From Symbiodinium natans (Eukaryota; Sar; Dinophyceae; Suessiales; Symbiodiniaceae): a stretch of 64,000 nt of DNA. The notes beneath the pieces were generated by a model. That model did not search any database. It was not told the origin of the DNA and worked only from the letters and a program-made list of their open reading frames with translations. Within the stretch, counting starts at the first letter, position 1; every line of letters begins with the position of its first letter. The stretch covers positions 353,972-417,971 of the forward strand of contig CAJNDS010002149.1 of assembly GCA_905221605.1 (NCBI GenBank), in the 5' to 3' direction. The position numbers and the translations under genes are program-made. Positions 58,600 to 64,000 of this stretch are shown piece by piece.

Positions 58600-61500
58600 T
58601 CGCGCCCGGACTCAAATTGCTCTACCCGTTGCGTTTCGACGCAAATCTTCTGCCCGGTGCAAAGGCCCTAGATGGCTTCGTGCCCCCGCCTGAAGCACCG
58701 AAGACCAAGGAGCTGTTTCTCCCATATGTTCCAGGTGGAGGTCCTCCCATAGACTGGGTGAGACAACATGGTGTTACACCCAAGTGCCCCGGATGCCAGG
58801 AAGGCGTCAGCTCGAGCAGGCATTCCCAAAAGTGTGTGAAGAGATACCAAAAATGGTTGCGTGATTCCATCGATGATGCTCTGGAGGCATTAGATGAAGG
58901 ACCGAAGGTCGACCGAAGACCTGAGGAGCTAATTGGAGAAGACCCATACGATGATGACGAGCAAATGAAGCCGAATAAGCGAACACGCTTTGGAGGAGAG
59001 GAGGTCCGAGCGTTTGATCCTGAGCAAGCAGGAGTCGGAGACTTGGAGATCCCGGAGATGTCAGTGCCGGATGCTGACTGGAATGTATCCGAATACCAGC
59101 CGTCCGAGGCTGAGGATGAGGATATGGGAGACGCTCTAGAGCATCCCCAGACATTCCATGAGGGGGTCCCAGTCCGATACCTGGAGGAATTGCTCGAGAA
59201 CGCCCACTACACACCACAACCACTCTCTTGTTGTGACCACTACGACGTCGAAGCAGCATGTCACTTACTTGTTGGTCGGTCGAGCGTGGAGAAGTTCCCG
59301 TATGTTTGCTTGAACACAACAATACAACGACAGCACCACAAGCAACAGCAGTCGGTCGAGCGTGAAGCAGTTGAGTTGTTGAATCTCCAGGACCACCCTT
59401 GTGTATGTTCTTCAGTTAAAGAGAAAAAGGAAGATGAGTCCGCAGGGGCGTACATGAGAATCCAAGACAGGACTCTCTGGGTGAATCGACCTAGAGCCAG
59501 CTACGATGACCTGGAAGGTTTTCAGCTAGACCCTGAAGAGACATGGCAAGGAATCAAGAAAGAGGTGAATGCGCTCGATAGTCTGAAAGTTGGTTATGCA
59601 AGATCAAAGAGCGAGATAGATGAGTACCGCAAAGCCAACCCAAACTGTCGGACGGTCAAGTCCCGATGGGTCCTCACTCAGAAGGCCCCAGGACTAGTCC
59701 GAGCAAGGATAGTCGCTAAGGATTTTGCTCATGGCCGACCATCCGCACTCGATTTGGGGTTGAGTTCTAATACTGCATCGGTGGAAGCCCTCAAGATCGT
59801 CCTTGCACGGGCGGCGAAGGGAAAGATGCGGGCTTACGGCCTCGACATCTCCACCGCGTTTCTCTTTGCGCAGGTAGTGGAACCCACCATTATCGAGTTG
59901 CCAAGTACATTCGCGCTCGAGAGCGGCGAAACCGCGTACTTGATACTAGAGAAAGCGCTCTACGGTTTGCGTTCCGCCAGCCTCAGCTGGCAGCGACATC
60001 TGAACAGGATCGTATCTGCACTAGGCTTACAAGCGAGTCCGCTTGAACCGACGCTTTTCAGCGGATGGGTCAACCTTGAATCCGGATGGGAGTATATCAT
60101 CATGTTAGCGTACGTGGATGATTTGCTCATTGTGTCCTCTACCGAGAAAGGGTTCGAGTACGTCCACGAAGCCCTGAGTTCAGTCTTGAAAGTCAAAGTG
60201 ACAGGGAGGCTGATCGAAGATGGGCAGATGGAATTCCTCGGTCGTTTAATCCGTTGGGATGGACGACAGATCATGCTTGGGGTGAAGCCTGAGTATGTGA
60301 AGTCGGTCTTTACATCCTTCGGATGGGACATATCCACCGCGAAAGCATCCTTGACGACACCCGACATCAGGAGTATGTACGATAAGGAGAGTGTTGAAGA
60401 GCCTTCGAAGGAGCTGTCGAGTGAGGCCGCCTCACGATTCCGAAGTTGCCTAGGGAAGATAGGCTGGCTCTGTCAAACTCGCTCAGATATAACGTACTTT
60501 CACTCCATGTTGTCGCGCGGACAAAGCATGCCACGGCAAGTACATGAAGATGCACTTCGCAAGTTCCTGCGATGGTTAGCAGCGTTTCCGCTGTTAGATC
60601 AAATCTTCCCGCTCGGAGATGGCAAGACCAATGAGGGGGAGAATGCCAGCCTGGTAGCCTATTGCGACAGCAATTGGGGCACCGAGATGAGCGTAGCCCG
60701 GAAGAGCACCAGTGGCGGAGTGATCTACATCGCAGTGGACGGTCTGTGGTACTGCATAAAGGGGTACAGCCGCCTGCAGAGCGTCGTAGCACTCAGCTCG
60801 GCAGAGGCAGAGTTGTTTGCCATCGCCGAGGCAGCGAAAGAGGTGGCAGGACTTGCGCAATTGACGGCGCATATCTGGGGCACCATCCAGAAACCCCACC
60901 GCGTGTACACTGACTCTGCCTCAGCTAGGCAAATTGCCAGCATGGAGGGGCTACTCAGGCGCATGCGGCGTATAGACTTGAGGTTGTGCTTTATCCAAGA
61001 CCGTGTCCATAGCGGCGAGTTAGCAGTAGAGGGAGTGGCCGGAACCGAGAATGTGAGCGATCTTCTCACAAAGAATTTAAATCGCCTCCAAACAGCAAAG
61101 CATACAGCAACCCTCGGACTAGAAGATGTCACCAACATCGATTTCCGAGAGGTCCCAGCAGTCAGGTCTTGCTTGTTGCTGTCTGGAGTGCTAGATTCGA
61201 TACTCGGGCCGGACAACCTCGAATACGAAGCTTTCTGTCGGCTATGCGAACTCGAGACTGAATATTCAACTTTGCTGATCGAGTTTTGCACGAGTTCACG
61301 TTCGAATCTGTACCTGCAAGGAAGTGTGCACCAAGTATTTGTCCTGCCGATTACTCAAAAGGTTGACGGAACCTCGAATGACACCGTGGAGCGGGTCATG
61401 TCTGCAATGAATGTTGCAAGAGAATGGGGGATGAAGGTTGTCTTCTGGAGCAGCACTCCTTGTACCGGAGGTAGCCCGTACCAACGGCGACACGAAGATC

Positions 61501-61907
61501 GGCCGGGCTATCAGGACCATCTACAAGCTTTATTCACGGTGCATCGCAAGCTCTGGCGGAGCTTCTTAGTGATGGTGAACCACCCGCAAGTAGGGGTATG
61601 GGTCATAGAATGGCCGCAGCGGTGTGCCTACTGGGGATGGGCAAGCACCCGTTCGTTTGCAAAGCAACGAACCCATTACACTGGCGAAGTGCACGGCTGT
61701 GTTTCAGGCTTGGTAGGCAGAGATGGATTACCTATCCGAAAGATTTGGAAACTGATGTCGAACGATGAACAGTTTGTGCGAACAATGTCCGAAACATTTG
61801 CATGTACCTGCAAGGGAGATCATTCACGAAACTTTGATCTCAAGGCAACGCAGCACTATCCGCCAGCTTTCGCGGACGTCGCCCTGGAAAGCTTGCGACT
61901 GCGGTAA
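58527..61907 (+). CDS. Copia B reverse transcriptase-RNase H with C-terminal extension
   Basis: A frame of 1,126 codons; the start at 58527 is not a natural one and simply follows the last integrase frameshift. After a connecting region with a CPGCQ...HSQKC motif, the RT begins near 59495. It includes KSRWVLTQK, LDISTAFLFAQ, LYGLRSASLSWQ and YVDD (60111-60122). RNase H follows (YCDSNW, SSAEAELFA, YTDSASA, SDLLTKNL). The last 260 residues form an extra domain with VFWSSTPCTGG (near 61440) and VIEWPQRCAYW (near 61605). RT and RNase H motifs are intact. Confidence 0.92.
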   Translation: MGPVLGSTGHAMEIRLDSGETKRVIAPGLKLLYPLRFDANLLPGAKALDGFVPPPEAPKTKELFLPYVPGGGPPIDWVRQHGVTPKCPGCQEGVSSSRHSQKCVKRYQKWLRDSIDDALEALDEGPKVDRRPEELIGEDPYDDDEQMKPNKRTRFGGEEVRAFDPEQAGVGDLEIPEMSVPDADWNVSEYQPSEAEDEDMGDALEHPQTFHEGVPVRYLEELLENAHYTPQPLSCCDHYDVEAACHLLVGRSSVEKFPYVCLNTTIQRQHHKQQQSVEREAVELLNLQDHPCVCSSVKEKKEDESAGAYMRIQDRTLWVNRPRASYDDLEGFQLDPEETWQGIKKEVNALDSLKVGYARSKSEIDEYRKANPNCRTVKSRWVLTQKAPGLVRARIVAKDFAHGRPSALDLGLSSNTASVEALKIVLARAAKGKMRAYGLDISTAFLFAQVVEPTIIELPSTFALESGETAYLILEKALYGLRSASLSWQRHLNRIVSALGLQASPLEPTLFSGWVNLESGWEYIIMLAYVDDLLIVSSTEKGFEYVHEALSSVLKVKVTGRLIEDGQMEFLGRLIRWDGRQIMLGVKPEYVKSVFTSFGWDISTAKASLTTPDIRSMYDKESVEEPSKELSSEAASRFRSCLGKIGWLCQTRSDITYFHSMLSRGQSMPRQVHEDALRKFLRWLAAFPLLDQIFPLGDGKTNEGENASLVAYCDSNWGTEMSVARKSTSGGVIYIAVDGLWYCIKGYSRLQSVVALSSAEAELFAIAEAAKEVAGLAQLTAHIWGTIQKPHRVYTDSASARQIASMEGLLRRMRRIDLRLCFIQDRVHSGELAVEGVAGTENVSDLLTKNLNRLQTAKHTATLGLEDVTNIDFREVPAVRSCLLLSGVLDSILGPDNLEYEAFCRLCELETEYSTLLIEFCTSSRSNLYLQGSVHQVFVLPITQKVDGTSNDTVERVMSAMNVAREWGMKVVFWSSTPCTGGSPYQRRHEDRPGYQDHLQALFTVHRKLWRSFLVMVNHPQVGVWVIEWPQRCAYWGWASTRSFAKQRTHYTGEVHGCVSGLVGRDGLPIRKIWKLMSNDEQFVRTMSETFACTCKGDHSRNFDLKATQHYPPAFADVALESLRLR

Positions 61908-62133
61908 TTCGCGCCCGCCCGTCCACCCCTGGCTTACCCGCCCACCCGCCCAGCCAGGTTACTTTGCGAGAGTTAGTCGACCTCCAGCGGTCTGAAGCAG
62001 TGCAGCGGTCTAGGACTGAGGAATGCGCCGGAATCCATGGCCCGGCGAGGAGCTTAGTTGACTTTGCGTGGAGCTTAGTTGACGTGACCAACAGTGAAAC
62101 TCTTGGTCATGAGGGGGAGTTGATATATGTGAC
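61908..62133 (+). other. Copia B 3' untranslated region, polypurine tract and LTR stub
   Basis: Polypurine tract at 62110-62119 followed by the LTR start TTGATATATGTGAC. The counterpart in copia A is 27450-27651 with small differences. Confidence 0.75.
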
Positions 62134-62406
62134 TGGCTCAAGTTTCGGCTCAACCCCGGTGGGGTGCACACAGTAGCTGAGCGGTAGCTGTGGTGAACCA
62201 GCCTCGAGTCCTCAAACAGTCGTTGGGGAACAGGCCTCATTCAACCCCAGCTTGTCCGTAGTTAGAGCCATCTGTGTGTCAGTGCAAGGCGAGTCTCTCC
62301 CTTGTTGCTAGGCTGAGCAGCAAGTGAGTCTCTCCTTGTTCCCTCCGGCCTCCGGCCAGGGGTCCCCCACACCACGGCGGGCAGAGAGCGATCTCGCACC
62401 CCCGAG

Positions 62407-62652
62407 GTGCAGCGTTTTGGGGTAGCCGAGAGGGTTCCCTTAGAGGAATCAATCAAGCCCTATTTACAAGCCGAGTTCGAGGAGCAGCCCAGTGCCCGCG
62501 ACCTCACACCGGGGCAGAGGGTCACAAACCAACTCCGTGCTTTGGCTCGTTGGTCTAAGACCAGGAACGACTGGATCGTAGACGCTGGGAAACTTCTGTC
62601 GGAGGCCCGCCGGCAGAAGTGGTGTGCCGAACTCAATAAGTCCAACATCTGA
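62407..62652 (+). CDS. LINE ORF0, copy 3
   Basis: An 81-residue frame, protein identical to copy 1 (5121-5366) despite nucleotide differences, and in the same phase as ORF1. The frame is open upstream to a TGA at 62314 but has no ATG; GTG 62407 is the first plausible start. It ends TGA 62650-62652, 54 bp before ORF1. Charged, no known motif; role in the LINE cycle unknown. Confidence 0.5.
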   Translation: MQRFGVAERVPLEESIKPYLQAEFEEQPSARDLTPGQRVTNQLRALARWSKTRNDWIVDAGKLLSEARRQKWCAELNKSNI

Positions 62653-62706
62653 GCCCTTCCTTCAGGCTAGGAGCCTCTGTTTTCTACTTGGCTTTTCCTG
62701 ACCAAG

Positions 62707-63669
62707 ATGAGCTTCACAACCTGCGAGCATTGCTACACAGGATGGGTTCCTCGCCAGGACCTAGCTTGGTATCCCACCTGCTGGCATTGTGGCAAACAGT
62801 GGAAAAAGAAGCCAAAGAAAACGGGGGATTGGTCCTGGGGCACAGAGAGGAAGTGGACGCCAGAGCGGGTGAGAATCTCCCCAAAAGCTCAAAAGGGCAT
62901 CAGAGCTGTGAAGGCCCTAGATCAGGCATGGCAGCACCTGGACGAAGGAGCCCGGACTGCGTTAGAAGCGGCAGGCTGGACCCCGAAGCACCCGCAACCA
63001 CCCCCGGGCCTGGAAGCCAGAGGAGCCATGTCTGATCAAGAATACAAGGAGGCCGCACAGAGCCTGTGGAACGGAGCAGATGAAGCAGCCAAAATTCTGC
63101 TCAAGGAAGCAGGCATAGAGGAGCCCAAGGATGAGCAAATGGAGGAGGTTCCACCAAAAGTGCGACTTCAGAAAACAATGGCGGCCTACAAACAGAACAC
63201 GAATGAGCTTCGCTCGCTCATTGCCAAGAAGGTTCAGCTCCAAAGCCGCACCGAAAGGCTCAAGGAACAGTTTGAGCAGAGTATGAAAGAACTTGCAGCA
63301 ATGTCGGAGAAAATCGCCCAGAAAGAGCAGGACATCCTCAGGATCCAATCCGCAGTCAAGGAGCAGGTTGAAAAGGAGGATCAACCAAAGCAGGCCGTTG
63401 AAGCCAGCAGGCTCCTAAGATGTGCCGGCATTGCCCTCACGCCTGAGCAGCAGGCGCAGCTGAACAAGCATCTCAGACACGAGGCCGAAGAAGGGGAGCC
63501 CCAGAATTTCCCCACCTGGAAGAAGGAGGTGGGAGTACCGGCCGAGTTGATAGGTGCTGCCCTTCCAGAGGGAACAGAGTTCGGCCCGACAAGAAGAAGA
63601 TTGGATTTTCGGAGTAGCCCGACCGAGGGTCGAGCTACTCCCCTTGAAAGTCAGGATGAGCATCTGTAG
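62707..63669 (+). CDS. LINE ORF1 protein, intact
   Basis: A 320-residue protein from ATG 62707, the best copy in the window. Two Cys pairs (CEHC at 6-9 and CWHC at 25-28) form a probable zinc ribbon. Residues about 170-260 are a coiled coil (RSLIAKKVQLQSRTERLKEQF...), and the C-terminal 60 residues are mixed. It probably coats the LINE RNA and self-associates, as ORF1 proteins do in other LINEs. The stop is TAG 63667-63669. The frame then continues open as ORF2, with a stem-loop 16 bases later. Confidence 0.85.
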   Translation: MSFTTCEHCYTGWVPRQDLAWYPTCWHCGKQWKKKPKKTGDWSWGTERKWTPERVRISPKAQKGIRAVKALDQAWQHLDEGARTALEAAGWTPKHPQPPPGLEARGAMSDQEYKEAAQSLWNGADEAAKILLKEAGIEEPKDEQMEEVPPKVRLQKTMAAYKQNTNELRSLIAKKVQLQSRTERLKEQFEQSMKELAAMSEKIAQKEQDILRIQSAVKEQVEKEDQPKQAVEASRLLRCAGIALTPEQQAQLNKHLRHEAEEGEPQNFPTWKKEVGVPAELIGAALPEGTEFGPTRRRLDFRSSPTEGRATPLESQDEHL

Positions 63670-64000
63670 GGCACAGGGCCACAGTGGAGTGAGGCGCGGC
63701 ACTCCCTCTGGCAAGGGCCCGCAGCGTACGCGTCACAGTTTTGCAGTATTGCAGGTGGATGTGCGCCGTTGGAGCAGCTAGTTTTTCTGCCTCCTCAGGA
63801 GGGTCACAGGATTCGGCGCCATTGGAGACCGAAGCAAGGAGGCAAGGAGACCCAGGGCAGTCAAGGCCCGCGACTGAGCCCTGTGGTCAAATATGTTCTA
63901 AACAGGCTGGACTCCGCCTGCAAGACTTACACGACCATGGCTCATGATGAGCAAGCCCCAGTTCCCACACAAGGGTTTGGGGCGCAATTTTGCAGCACTC
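63670..64000 (+). CDS. LINE ORF2, N-terminal part, continues beyond window
   Basis: In frame with ORF1, right after its TAG. It encodes the same N-terminal extension as copy 2 (EQLVFLPPQEGHRIRRHW... from TTG 63769). No ATG occurs until MAHDEQ near 63937, supporting translation by readthrough or a non-AUG start. No endonuclease yet within the window. Confidence 0.85.
63686..63722 (+). promoter_or_regulatory. Putative readthrough-stimulating RNA structure after the ORF1 stop
   Basis: GGAGTG (63686-63691), loop AGGCGCGG, CACTCC (63700-63705): a perfect 6-bp stem starting 16 bases after the UAG. The loop GCGG could pair with CCGC at 63719-63722, forming an H-type pseudoknot. The same sequence is present in copy 1 (4084-4103, minus) and copy 2. 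Confidence 0.4.

Larger units (their letters stand above)
53401..62133 (+). mobile_element. Ty1/copia element B
   Basis: Starts with TTGATATATGTGAC (53401-53414). Internal genes run from 53966 to 61907. A polypurine tract TGAGGGGGAG (62110-62119) is followed by the same TTGATATATGTGAC (62120-62133), then LINE DNA. So the 5' LTR/leader is 53401-53965 and only 14 bases of the 3' LTR remain. I could not fix the LTR end or the primer-binding site. It lacks about 790 bp present in A and has three frameshifts in integrase. Confidence 0.9.
62134..64000 (+). mobile_element. LINE copy 3, intact 5' half, continuing beyond the window
   Basis: Begins with TGGCTCAAG directly after the copia LTR stub. The order is leader (62134-62406), ORF0, ORF1, TAG, ORF2. 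No damage is seen up to the edge. The palindrome predicts that the rest of ORF2 lies to the right of position 64000. Confidence 0.9.

Overview
The window looks like nuclear DNA of a dinoflagellate, probably a Symbiodiniaceae-like or other core species. The evidence is scattered plant-type telomere repeats (TTTAGGG/CCCTAAA), a degenerate copy of the dinoflagellate spliced leader 54 bp before a gene, a kinase gene whose introns lack GT donors, long one-directional runs of intronless ORFs, and LINE and Ty1/copia families of an algal/alveolate style. I see no tRNA, rRNA, CRISPR or bacterial operon signal.

Layout. 1-5652 (minus): LINE copy 1, with ORF2 running off the left edge, ORF1 and a small upstream ORF0. 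5897-8638 (minus): a 5'-truncated retroelement piece with an RNase H plus zinc-finger ORF, an in-frame TGA, then an ORF carrying a protein-kinase-like fold. 8647-23040: a plus-strand, intronless gene block bounded by inverted copies of a LINE 3'-end motif. It holds a large split protein of unknown family (9063-13522), an SR-rich zinc-finger protein, a cytosine-5 DNA methyltransferase (16985-18772), a zinc-ribbon/coiled-coil protein and a small coiled-coil protein, with telomere-like and 11-bp minisatellite tracts between them.

22924-64000 is a very long imperfect palindrome centred near 53263. Each arm, read outward, is a Ty1/copia element followed by the same LINE family. The left arm holds copia A (minus) and LINE copy 2 (minus, intact 1,426-codon ORF2 frame). 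The right arm holds copia B (plus) and LINE copy 3 (plus, intact ORF0 and ORF1, ORF2 running off the right edge). Copia A is split inside its pol gene by a 16,201-bp insertion (30085-46285) flanked by a perfect 8-bp duplication CAGAGAGT. That insertion contains two direct 5.8-kb copies of a segment with a multi-exon Ser/Thr kinase gene (one intact, one with a 38-bp exon deletion), telomere-like repeats and a family of small fold-back hairpins.

How it fits together: the window is nested mobile DNA. The LINE family reads ORF1, one UAG, then ORF2 in a single frame, which suggests stop-codon readthrough. The copia pair carries complementary damage: A has an open integrase but a split pol, B has an intact RT/RNase H but a frameshifted integrase. 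The items most deserving follow-up are the DNA-methyltransferase gene block, the 16-kb insertion with its 8-bp duplication, the palindrome, the LINE readthrough arrangement, the kinase-like domain in a retroelement, and a family of covarying micro-hairpins in the first 7.5 kb.
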